64,000 nucleotides of DNA, taken from assembly GCA_018398765.1 (NCBI GenBank), contig JAHBMJ010005140.1, positions 1 through 64,000 on the forward strand. Reading direction: 5' to 3'. Under the pieces are notes generated by a model, which ran no database searches, was not told where the DNA came from, and saw only the letters and a list, made by a program, of their open reading frames with translations. How positions within the stretch are numbered: position 1 is the stretch's first letter; every line of letters starts with the position of its first letter. The translations under genes were made by a program, and so were the position numbers. The stretch is from Chromera velia (Eukaryota > Sar > Chromeraceae). Positions 11,601 to 23,800 of this stretch are shown piece after piece.

Positions 11601-14600
11601 CAGCAACAGACCAGCATCATTTGTGACATGAAAATGTATACCGCAGAGAGAGACAGTTGGGAGATAAAGTCGTCGTTGGCCGGAGACAGCCCCGCTATCA
11701 TGATCGGCACTCACGGTAAGGACCGCAGCAAACCTGACGGATGGACAGACCCACACACCGGCCCACCTCCAGATTCCGAGTACTCTTTTGTTCCACCTCC
11801 TCCACACCTCCAGCCTGATCAACTGTCGCTGCTGTGCCTCCGACAGACCCGCAGCTCTTATTCGAGCTTCCTGTTCCCTCTCTCTCTCCCCCCGGGCCCT
11901 CTGCACCTCCCTCTCCCTGTCCCTGTCCTCCTTTGTCTGCTGGTGAGAGGCGTCGCCCCACAGAGACCTGAAAGACCTCTGGGACTTCGACCCCTGAAGC
12001 CCCGCCTTCCCCCCCTCCTCGCCTCCCTGCGCAAACACAGAGGAAAAAACGAGGGGACCCTCTTGAGCGTCTCCCCAGGCCAACACAGCGTCGTCTTCCT
12101 GGTCTCCTGTGTCGATCCTTCTCTCCTGCTGCAACCTTCTGCGGCGTCTCTGGGCGGAACGTCTGCACTCAGGCAAAACATAAAATGCAGATCGTCGTTC
12201 AAATGCCGAACGGTTTTGCCCTGCATCTCAATTTCTTCCTGCTCTCACATGAAGCATCCGTCGTTTGGAATTCTTCAAAGGCATCGTTCAATCCTTTTCA
12301 ACTTCATCTTTTTCTCTGCCGGCCTTTGCAGTGACTTCAAATTGTGTGTCAAAATCCCACTGAGGCCTAAACCTCTACTTGCCTGCATGAGTTCGCGGCA
12401 TGCCCTCCGAACACGATGGATGCCCCGACGACTGTGAGGAACAGTCCTGATGCGACCATCTTGAGAGTGTTGCCTATCTTCAGAATAATGAAAGCCTCGT
12501 CTTGGGGGTATCTGCAGGTCAGGAGAAGAGGAGCTAGGAAGCAACTTGATCAGTCAGGCAGTCAAGAATTAATGCACACAACTCATGAACAGCAAAAAGT
12601 CGAAGCCCACTCTTGCATCTGAAGAATACAAACGAGGGGTAAGCGGTTCATACAGAGAAGACAGTCTGAGCACATCCAAAGGATTCCATTTCGATCTCAA
12701 TGAGCAGCCAGAAGCGAAAGCCCCTACGTGAGTGAAGTCAAAAAGAAGACATCAATCTACAGCACCCCAAAATGGATGACAGGGCAACAGCAGATCATCT
12801 GTGATATGTAAAAGCACATCATTTTGTTGATTGTTTTTTGACTCTTTGTCTGTCCTCACGCCCTTACCCTGCAGCCAGAAGCAGCGGCTCCAAAATGCAG
12901 TCTGTCGACAGAACGCCGTTGATGGAGGGAATCCCCGGGATCAATTCGTTGAAGTCAGGGAGGCCCTCTGGCATTTCAGCACCAGAGACACCAACAAGGC
13001 CGATGAATCCCAGCAGGGATAGGAAGTTCAAAAGAACACCTGAGAATTAAGAAAAGCAGGTCGAAATGGAATATTTGTCACCAGTCAAGTAGAAAGTGAG
13101 ACGTTGCTCAAGTAGAAATTTTGACATCCCAGGGGGGGCGCATGCATGCATGAGGACAAACAGAAGCATAAACACTGACTGTGCTGGCTGGATGGCATAC
13201 CAGACGAGAACAAACTCCAGGCACAAAGGCGGAAAAGAGAAACAAAAACCAGAAAAGGCAGGTTGATGCCCACAACAATCGTTGCAGTCTGTTTGCAGAT
13301 GTCCACTGCAATCCGATCCGTTTTGAAACCCCCCCTGCACTTTTGTTGTCCAAAGCCAGACAGTACAAAGAGGGTCTCAGCCATGATAGAGACTGACGTA
13401 TCGCAACTACATGCGTCTTTTCATCTTCTTCTGAGGGCACAGAGTTCAGGGCGGTGTAGAAGAGCACCATCACCTGCAGGATAAAGGGAACAGTCGGTTC
13501 CTTAGTGAGATATTTGATCATTCACTTTTCATCAGAAAAGTTTTCAGGAGGACACCACCACCAGCATCACCACACAGACTAGGTCCACAAATGACCTTGC
13601 AAGCAGGTGGCCAGAACAGCGTTTTCAATCTTCATTTGACTATATCGTCTGCTAGATTTGACACCATTTGCCGTTGTCAAGTCGTTCCGATGGCGGATCA
13701 GCTTGGGGTTACTCCGACATGTAAATAATCAGAGAAAAAAGAACGCATAAAGGGCATCTAAACTCGGTGTGTTTCTGGATGTGCCGCGCAGAGCTGCTTC
13801 ACACCTACCTGCAGGCCGAAAAAGCCGAGCACGGCGTATCCGATTTGCAGGCTTATATGGTTACACCGTGAGCACGGCGCATCCGAATTTACTCGGTAGA
13901 AGCCCACATCGCACTGCGAACATACTGGCTGCAAGCAGGTACAAATGGACACAGGACATATTCAGGAAGGCGGCAGCAAAGGGATCGGTCAATCGTTTCT
14001 TTTGTGAAACTGGACAGTTCTGAACGGACAAAATATGTGGTTTGAAAGAGCTCTCTTGCGCGACTCTCCACTGACACATAAAATCCACGCCCACCGCTCG
14101 AGAAGAAGCGGTCACAGCTGTTTCACCTTGACATTTCTTGTGGACTGACCCACCCCTCTCATACCCTCTGCACACGTGACGTTCTTCTCTGCAGATCCGT
14201 CTTCTGATTCCGAGAACACAGTCTCCTCGCACGTTTCCCCGAGGGGGCACTCCACAACGACGACCGTTGGGAACTCCTGAGCGAGCACGTATCTGCATGC
14301 AGGCGCATTGGGAGAATTAAGGAGGAAAAAGCAGAAATGATGACCCCTCGATCATCCTTTAATTGCAAACTGAAAGCCACCCGGAAAGAAGCCCCTCTTG
14401 TGTCAACTTGGAGAAAGGGCTACACGAGGATTGAAACGACATGCAGAGAGAAGGTGGCAAGTAGCAGTTGCTTTTCTTTTTGGTAGACGGTATTTCTTTC
14501 TTCTGTGCATTATCGACAGCTAGGCGCGTTGACCCCCTTTTGTCTTAATTGCCGTCTTCATGGGATGCATTGGGCCTGACGGGGGGTCTCTGCGGTCTGT

Positions 14601-14609
14601 CGAGCTCAA

Positions 14610-14645
<36 letters not shown>

Positions 14646-17600
14646 CTGCCACCCGGCTGACCCCGATTCGGGCACCGGTCTTGAGTGCTGTCCAGATTCG
14701 TAGATCCTCTCCGATATGCCCACATACTCTTCCCCTGCCTGCAACCTCCGAGTTGTTGCTCCCGTCGTGGTTGTTGTTGTTGTTGTTGTCACAAGTGCGC
14801 CGTCCTCTCTCAGCTCCTTCTCCTTCCCAAAGAGCGTACCAGGACAGGTCGTGAAGGACGGACACGGCGTACACTTGCCAGAGGTCCAGTAAGAGTAGTC
14901 TTCTGCGCACAGAAATTAAGAAGAACGTTCATGCATTATTCATTTCGTTATTTATTAATATGCACTAGTCATCATTCGATCATTTATTGACTCGTCTATG
15001 CGGAACAATTGTGATACTGTTGCATTCACAACCGGTGAAAGCGGTGGTCTCTGCAGGAGGACATTTGGTCTCCTCTCCACTGAAGAGAACTGCAAAAGTC
15101 ATGTTGAGCTAGGAAAAGGATGGGTGCGAATGACACATTCGCAGCCCCTTGTAGAAAGAATACAGACCAACAACTGGTCCCATCAACTCGGCTAACCTGT
15201 AGAAGCAGGTCGCTCTTCCGTGTTGTCTGCAGGGACGAAGTAGAACTTCTCCATGCATGCGCATGCGGATGGATGGGTGCTGTCCTGGGGACTCCTACTG
15301 TTCTGGAGACAGTCCTGACACACAGGGTAGACCTTTGTTCTGTCAATGGTCCTTCGGGCCTCGAAGGAAATCCCCCGAAGGTCCTGCCAGAATCCCGCAC
15401 TGCATGCAGCCATACACGGTCCATGAACGCATTCGCTCTCTCACAATCCTACAGAAGGGCACGCAGAGAATCTGAATGGCGAAAGCGGGAAGAAAAGATG
15501 CAGCCCGTCACAGAGAGAGGCCGCTTTTGACCCGCGGGGGGATGATTTTGAATCAAATTGTGCTTTACAGGAGAAGCACTTCAAATTGACGTGCCACAAA
15601 TGTGCTATGAGCTAGACCGACCGGCAGATGCAGGGCGCCGTCTCGGAGACCCTCTGTGATCCGTAGGGGCAGGGCTCCACTCTGACGACGAAAGAACACG
15701 CCCCTGCGTTTCCTGAAGTGTCCGTAGCAGTGACGGTGACAATCGACTGTCCTGGCAGGAAGGGGGACCCACTCGGGGTGCTGTAGGAGACAGAGACCTG
15801 CAACATCATGTGCGTGCGGACGTAGTACATGTGTGGGCATATTGACGTACGTGCCTATGTGCATATATGCATGTAGGATGTGCATGCATGCATGCAGGAA
15901 GACCCACTGGGATAGCTGTAGAGACGGACACCTGCAAATGGGCGTACAGAATTGAGAAAGCTTCAGTCGGAGGCGGTGCCCATAGAACCACATGAGAAGG
16001 GGAAAGGCTAGAGGAGGATGAGAAATGCACTAGCTTTCTGCGACTCTGAGAGTCAAGAGATGGCAGTTTCGGTAAAGATTGTGACGACAAAAGAAGAATC
16101 TGTACCAGGAGGTCAGCGCGGAAATGTGTGCAACACTGCTTTTGTCTGATTCCTCCACTCATGCGATGTGGTGACCTTGCTTGCGACATCGACATTGTCG
16201 AACGCGATGGGGGCAACCGGAAATTCCACAGTGAGGGGGTCGAGGAGCACCTGCTTGCGGTCGATGTCGGGGGGGCAGAGGATCGTTGGAGCCTCCTTGT
16301 CTGCGTGCAGACCGACAAATTAAATCAGTCCCTTCCAGGGCAATGCATTTCTTACCTACATGTATGCTTCACAACAGGAAACCTCATCAAATGGACATTC
16401 CGCATTGGCTTGAAGGTAGGGAACAGGAACTTGTGTTTCCCCGTGGGTTGAGTATTTCATCTCTGTACATGCACGTGTATTCTGTACGAAAATGAGGACA
16501 TGCATCCATTCATCGGAATCCTCCCTGCCAACCTTCCATGTTGATGTTGAAGGTGCAGAACCCTGTGTTCCCCTCCGTGTCTGTGGCCGTGATGGTGACC
16601 TCTGTGGAGCCTGCAGGGAACTGCCGGGGCACTGCGGGGCTGTTCAGGACCGTGACTATGCCACCAGGGTCGGTGTAGGATGCAGAGGTGTAGGAAGAGA
16701 TCTGAACTGCTGCTGATGAGGGGTCTGTCTGGGTGGTGAAGTCTGGGCAGTCGAACTCGGGGGGCGTCACATCTGCAGTGGGGGGAAGTGGTCACGTGGA
16801 TACAGAAAGAAAAAATGTATGTGAATGAGATGTTGTCACGATGGCGAAAGACGAGAAAGCCAAGGCCGACGATGGGTACGGAGGAAATGACCAGCTCTAC
16901 TACAAGTGCTCAATGTAATTGTCAAAGAGGGGAAAGAAAGACTAGAGATCAGATGGGCGGATGGACAGGCCGGTTCAGTCGGGTCTCTGAGGATGGATGG
17001 GTCATTTGGACACCTTCTCTTCTTTTTTTTTTCAGTATGATTCCATTGACATTCGTCCGAGAAAGTATCCATGTACAAGGGTGCCTAACTGACCCTTATA
17101 GACAGGCCTGATGCTGTAGTCGTTCCACCGCGATTCCTTTTTCAAAGGCACGGCGCTGCAGGTCTTCCCCGTGTCCCCGTAGAGTTCCAGAGGCTCAGGA
17201 CAAGAGAAGGTCACGGAACTGCATCGACCCATCCACACAATTAAGGGAGTCTCGTCTCGTCGGCAACTTAACTCAACTCAACTCAGCATGCAGCCTGCTG
17301 CTTATCGTCTCGATGAGACCAGAAAGTCCAGACACCGTCAAAGCTTTGTGTACGTGCAGGGAAAGAAAGCAAGAGGCGGCATGCATGAACTCACTCCCAA
17401 GTCAATTGAGAATCGTCATGGATCGTTTCAGAGGATGGATGGCGTATGATGCCTGTGCAAAAAGTCCACGTTCAATATCGTGAAGCAAAATGTAAAGACA
17501 AAGTGACTGACTCTCCGGTGACCCAGCCGTCTCCGTTCGGGGGCGAGGCAGGGTTCATGGTCCCGTAAATTGGGGCCTCTGGGACCTCCCCTGAACAGGC

Positions 17601-17697
17601 GACGGCTGCATCCATCCATCCGTCCATCCATCCGTCCATCCATCCATCCATCCATCCATCCATCCGTCCGTCCACCCAATGGCATCCACCTATCCAT

Positions 17698-17731
<34 letters not shown>

Positions 17732-17741
17732 GTCCTTTCAT

Positions 17742-17807
<66 letters not shown>

Positions 17808-20800
17808 GTCCGTCCACCCATCCACCTATCCATCCATCCATCCATCCGTCCATCCGTCCGTCCACCCATCCACCTATCCATCCGTCCGTCCATCCATCCA
17901 TCCATCCATCCATCTAGCTATCCATCCGTCCATCCATCTATCCGCTAAACTGAGTTTCTTTGTAAATTTGTTCTTTGATGAGTAATTCAAGAATTCAACA
18001 CAATCAATGTTTCTTAGCAAACCGAGTGCAGAAGATGGATATTCGAGGAAAAGAGGTCGGAGAAGAGACTGAATATGAGAGGAGGACTGTCCCTCTACCG
18101 CCTCCAAGAATCAACTAGACATGCTCGCATGGTCACTTGATCACACTATCCATGCACCCACTCACTCCCTGACAGACCTGCACAGCCAGAGGTTCCCGAG
18201 TCGTCTTGCCACAGAGCCTCTGGAGGATCTGCACCGTTCACCCCCGTGCACGAGACGGTCTGGCTGCCCTTCTCGAGATAGTCGTCGTTGCACCTGCACA
18301 TGCAGAAAAGAAAAAAGACCAGGCATAAGCAAATCAACAGCTGCCGGCCGTTCCAGTGGATTGTTGTTGATCACAGGAAAACAAGTTTCTCTCCGACCGC
18401 ATACATTTGTTGAGTGAATGTTTTGGTCTCTTTGCATGCAGCAATGAGACCGAAAAATGCAGACTGAGGGGTAAAATAAGGCGAGAATGACGAACACTCA
18501 TCGAGCACTCTGACAGGATGATGGGAAGGAAACTCGAAGGACCACGCAAACGACCCACGTGAAGGTGACTGAATCCAGAGGTTGCCAGTACGTATTTGGA
18601 GGGCTGGAGGGCGTCATCGTTCCTCCCACGGGCATGCTGGGAGGCGTCCCCGAACATTCCACCGCTGCAAACAAATATGCGAAAAACACAAAAAAAGCTG
18701 AAAATCTTTTGACGTCAACAAAAATCTATTCTGAAAGCTCCATCTCAACGCTGGATCGCGACGAGGGGGGAAAAAGGAGTATGGGGCGAGAAGCGCAAAA
18801 ATCATCGCTGACGATGATAGTCACCGGCTGCAAAAGTGAAGTAGTAAGACATCATCGAAAGGGAAGTCGTTTTCCTTCCCTGACCTGTGCAAGTCGCTGC
18901 GGAGACAGGGAATTGAGCGGTCAATTGGGTCACTCCCTCGCACTTGATGGTTTTCGGGCCTCCTCCAGTGTCAGGAGAAAAACCGGGAGGGCACGTGAAT
19001 GTTACCTGAAACGTACACGTATGCACAGCAGGGGTGTACCGACAGCAAGAGGGATGGTGACAGCGCAGCATCAGCACAGCACGATTTGAAGGAGACAAAA
19101 AATAAATTGAACTTTATTTGAGGGAAAAAGGAGCTTCACCTCTAGAAGACTGACTTCCGCTCCCGTTGTAGCCACCAGGGCCGGATTTGTGTAGGCAAGC
19201 CAGCCAGGAGACGGAATCGTTGGTACGTTGTCGCACAAAACAGCTGCAGTCATGCATGCAAGCAGGCATATATGAGAAAACACATCGATGCTGATACAAC
19301 GATCGGTCGTCCAAAATGGAATATGTAATTCAGTCAATGCAAAACCAATCGATGCAATTCAAGGCCTTGATCTAAACTTCACTCACATTACCCACCGTCA
19401 TAGAAGGTGCCGTCTTCCATCCTGTCCTGAAAGCCAAGGTTGCAATGGCACTCAAACGACCCCGCGGTGTCCACACAGGCTGCTGTTCTCTCGATGCCAC
19501 CTGTAGTGTGATCGAATCTGCAGGCGGCAAAGTTTTTTTTTTTTTCTGTAAATGCGTGATCGAAGTGTCCGCCTTTATCAAATGGACAAGAAGTTGACTA
19601 GAGATGTGAAAACAAAGTCAAATCATTCAGCCAATACACCACTCACAAAGAGAACAAAGAAAGGCAACAACCTTTATGCTCCTGGTATGAAGTTGCCGGG
19701 TCAACAGAGACATGCAACCGCATCTTGCTTTCTAAAATTTCGAAATTGACTTATGCAATGCCCTAATCGTGGAGAGTGTCGCGATCGATCCACGACACAA
19801 ACAGCGCAGCGGACTGACCGTATACTGCACCCATGGATTTCAAGAGAGCATTCGTCTCGGTCTGCACTCAGTCAAGCAGCCAAAAAATAACAGAGCCGAA
19901 GAAAAGGCTTTTTGCGAGAAGGGGGGTAGCGATAGAATTGTCCAGCTTCACATGTTGAGATCACAAAGCACCGGTCTCACATTTATTCAAACGAAGGATG
20001 TTTATTCATACAAAAGACACCGCAGCATGAAATAATGGGAAGACAATTGGTTTTGGAATTTTCATAAAGACAGAGGGCCTCACCGCAGATGTCCCCGCTC
20101 CCAAGAGTGAAGTTCGCCTCTTGGCACACACATGCGACGGAGACGTCAACCTGCAGCGCGCCTCCCGTCCCTGCTGCTCGGATGTTGTAGAACTCTCCCG
20201 GAGTGGCCTGAGGGAAAACAAAATAGTTTGTATCGTCAATGAATGGGAGGTAGAAGGAAGAAAAACAAGCTTGAGAGAAAAAACAGGGAGACATTCAGAC
20301 GAAAAGCATGAAGATAGACATTGCAAGCGCCCTGGAGGGGGTTTCAGCGAGACGACGCACAGATCACGGAAGGTGGATTTACAGATGAATGTATTTACAC
20401 ACGTGTCAACAGCATTTAATGGGCCGAATCAAGGATTGAAGAAGCAGAGGAAAGAATCGGACAGCCGACCAAACTGTGCAACATTGAAGACCTTCTTTCT
20501 CATCCATGCCATGGACTCAAATGAAGATTAAAAAGAAAAAGATGAATGAAGTCATGAGCGAGACAGCCAGGTAAAAAAAAAAAATGTTGCACAGAAGTCG
20601 CCTGCTTTGATCACTGTTCGACAGTCCTCATGCATTCTGGTGCAGATCGGACACAGCTTCTATCGAATCCTCTTCACCGACCGTCATGTTGATTGTCGAC
20701 GCCAATGGGTTGGACGGACAATAACCCGCACCGTCGTCTGTTACAGTGCCCCTGAAAGCAAAAGCCATGGACCAACCGGCAGATATTCGGGCAACTGGGA

Positions 20801-23800
20801 GCAATTCTTTGAAAACAGTGGCAATGGCGTTTGTGCTCTCTTCTCTGTATCACAGGCCACACAAACATCGACATGCGGTGGATAGCCACAAGGCTTCAGT
20901 GCAACGGCTTGAATACGTGCACAGGAACACGCAGCCAAAAACAAAACAAAGCATGGTCGAGAAGCAACAAGCAGGACATCCAAAGTGCACCCAATCTGAA
21001 GCCTGGATTTTGAATCAGCGAAACCACCTCGCTCGTCCATGAACTGCATATGCAGAATTCAGACTGACCTGCAGGTGTCGTTTGCGAGATTGCTGACAGA
21101 AATGCCGGTGTCCTGGGTCGTGACAGCGTTGCAGGTGGAGGCCTCGAAAGTCTTATTGGGCAAAGACTGGACTCCCACCTGCAGGGTAGGAAAGGGAAGA
21201 AACACACAAAGGGCATGAGAATCGAATCAATTGCCACGTCCGTCTCTCTGCCGGTAGATGTTCAGCCTCTTGATTTGGAGCAAGCAACACGAAACTTAGT
21301 CCTCATGTAAAGAGTGAAATTGCTGCATGAGTAAGCAAAGAGAAGAAGTAAAATACACCATTCTTCCGTCTCCTTCCCTTTTCTCTGTGTGCTCGCGTTG
21401 GACAGGCCGGCCCTCCACAGGAGTGCGTCTCTTCTCAGCATCCGCTCATTCCGCTTCTCTTGGGCACGGGGATGCGCCTCCACTGTAGACCATGTGCCAC
21501 TGGCAGCCCAGCTGAAAAATAAATCCATTTGAATGCTGGCTCTAGAAGGAAGTGGCTAGAGAGACATGCATGCAGTCACTGCAGGACTCACTGACTAGGT
21601 AGGGGCTGGGGACGTTCAGTCTGAGTACTGCGGCCTGGGTGTCCTTCTCGAAAAGGCAGACGTCCGGCGGGACTCCATTCACGACCGTTCTGCAGAGATG
21701 ATTGTCACGTGCATGTGCGTACGTAACTCTTTGAATGGGAGTGTCTCGTGGAGAGCGGGAACAAGCGACGGGTTCTTGCCTCTCCGGACCGTGAGGGGAG
21801 GATAGAGCGGAAGATGACAATGACTATGAGAGAAGAAAAAAATCAGTGAGAACATTCAGTGATCACTCCATGCGGCTGCTCTTCCGGACACGGGGGCACA
21901 AAAACATAGTAAAGGAAGTCATTTCGACTGCTGGAGACCCTGAAAAGAACCAACATTACAGCGCGGCATATGAATATGAATTTCCTTCATTCTCGCATTG
22001 ATCGATTCCCTCAATTACCTCTGGAATGCTGTAGAGGTCCCGCAGGGCACCTGAAGGCTCTCGATGCAGAACACGCCGCTCCCTCCAAACCCAGTGTTGC
22101 AGGTGCAGTAGAAACTCCCCTCTGTGTTCGTGCAACTGGCCTGGATGTCGCAACTATGACCAGTACTGCTCCCCGTACATTCGTCCTCATCTGCAGCAGC
22201 CACCATGCAGGGTGATTCGCCCAAAAAAGTCGATTTGTCAAAAACGACAATTACGTATGCTCATGCAATTTAGCGCATAGGAAAAAAGGCAAGAAGTACG
22301 TACGGCATTTGCCAACCCACCCAGGCAAGTAACGCCGCTATCGCTCGTGCCGTATCCCAGAGGACAGGAGCAGGAGAAGGAGCCGTACGCGTTGTTGCAG
22401 GTGGCCAGGGAGTGGCAGTTGTCTAGATTGGCTTGGCACTCGTCAGAGTCTGCATTGAATCTCACAAGAGTTTCAGATGGCATCATTGTTCAAGGCAAAA
22501 GTTCTCTCTTCAGGGATAGGGAAAGCCTTTCTGGCTTCCACAGACCAACGTCGAGAAGGAAGGAAGGAAGGAAGGAAGGAACCAGCAGTTTGCGACTCTC
22601 TCTGCAGCTGCGTTTCATCATTTCATTCCCACCCACTTCAAGAGACTCAGCAGCAGAGAAAGCAGAGACCACTCTTGCAGCCTGGAAGGGAAGCGGAGTG
22701 ACATGACACTTCCAGATCTACTGACAATCCCTCCCTCTCGACCCTCCCTCCCTCCCACGCACCTGCACAGAAAGTCCCCGGTCCGAAGAGCCCCGTATTG
22801 CAGAGACAGGAGAACGATCCCCATGTGTCGTTGCAAGTCGCCCTCTGGTCGCAGTCGTGAACGTCCATAAGACACTCGTCGATGTCTGCATTTAATTGTT
22901 TGAGTTTTTGGACTTCAAGGTGCGCTCATTACACACTTCTTTGTATGACTGGACTCGCGCATCAAGTACTCTCGATGACCGAACACAAAGGGCAGGCGTC
23001 TTTCGAGACATCACAGAAGACGTGTGGATGCGTTTGTCGGTGAACTTTGAACACAAGCATTGCTTCGCAGACACACGTTTATGCAGACAGGTGACCCACG
23101 TATCGCACGACTGCCTGCCTCCATACAAAGACGGGTTTCCCGTTTGTTTGGGTAGCAAAAGTTGATTCGGTTGCGAAGATCTAAGAATGGCATAAAGAGG
23201 CGTGGACTGATTGATGCAAGAGTGAGTGAGAAAGTTTGAATCAGAGTCTTTGAATGCAAAACCATTTCCGTTGACTGACTGGCACAAGCAGTCCCATTGG
23301 GGAGCCCGATGCCTACTCCCGTGTCGTTGAACCCCGTGTTGCAATGGCACGCGAAGGACCCGTGGGTCTCCGTACAGGCGGCTCCCAGGTGGCAGTCGTG
23401 GGTGCCCGTCTGGCACTCTGCCAAATCTGTTTGATCATTGCACAACGAATATGTGTTTCCTTCTCTTTATTCCATTGAGATCTTTTGATTTGACCTCTGA
23501 ACTGTGTGTCTGGAGGGATGAAAGTCAGGTGATAATGTGGGAGTGGTGGGAGCACATCTGAAAGTTCTCGGCATTCGATGAGTTTGGAAGGCGCTCGTGC
23601 AAGAAGACTGATAGAAAAGATCGTCGGTGTTGATGATCTAATTCAATTTGCGGCAGTCGATGTGAAGGTTCGAGCAGGCTGTCGAAAGAGCAACTGATCT
23701 GACAAGAAGCCGCCAGGTCGACTGACCAATAATAATTAAGTTACCGTTCATGAAATTTATAGAAGCGAAATACCCACCGGATCGAACCCCACAAGCTTTG

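Noticed and set aside
17428-17948. Long open frames giving DGWMDGWM or HPSIHPSI peptides
   Set aside because: They are products of the CATC tetranucleotide repeat and are open on both strands; the region is an intron of the giant gene.
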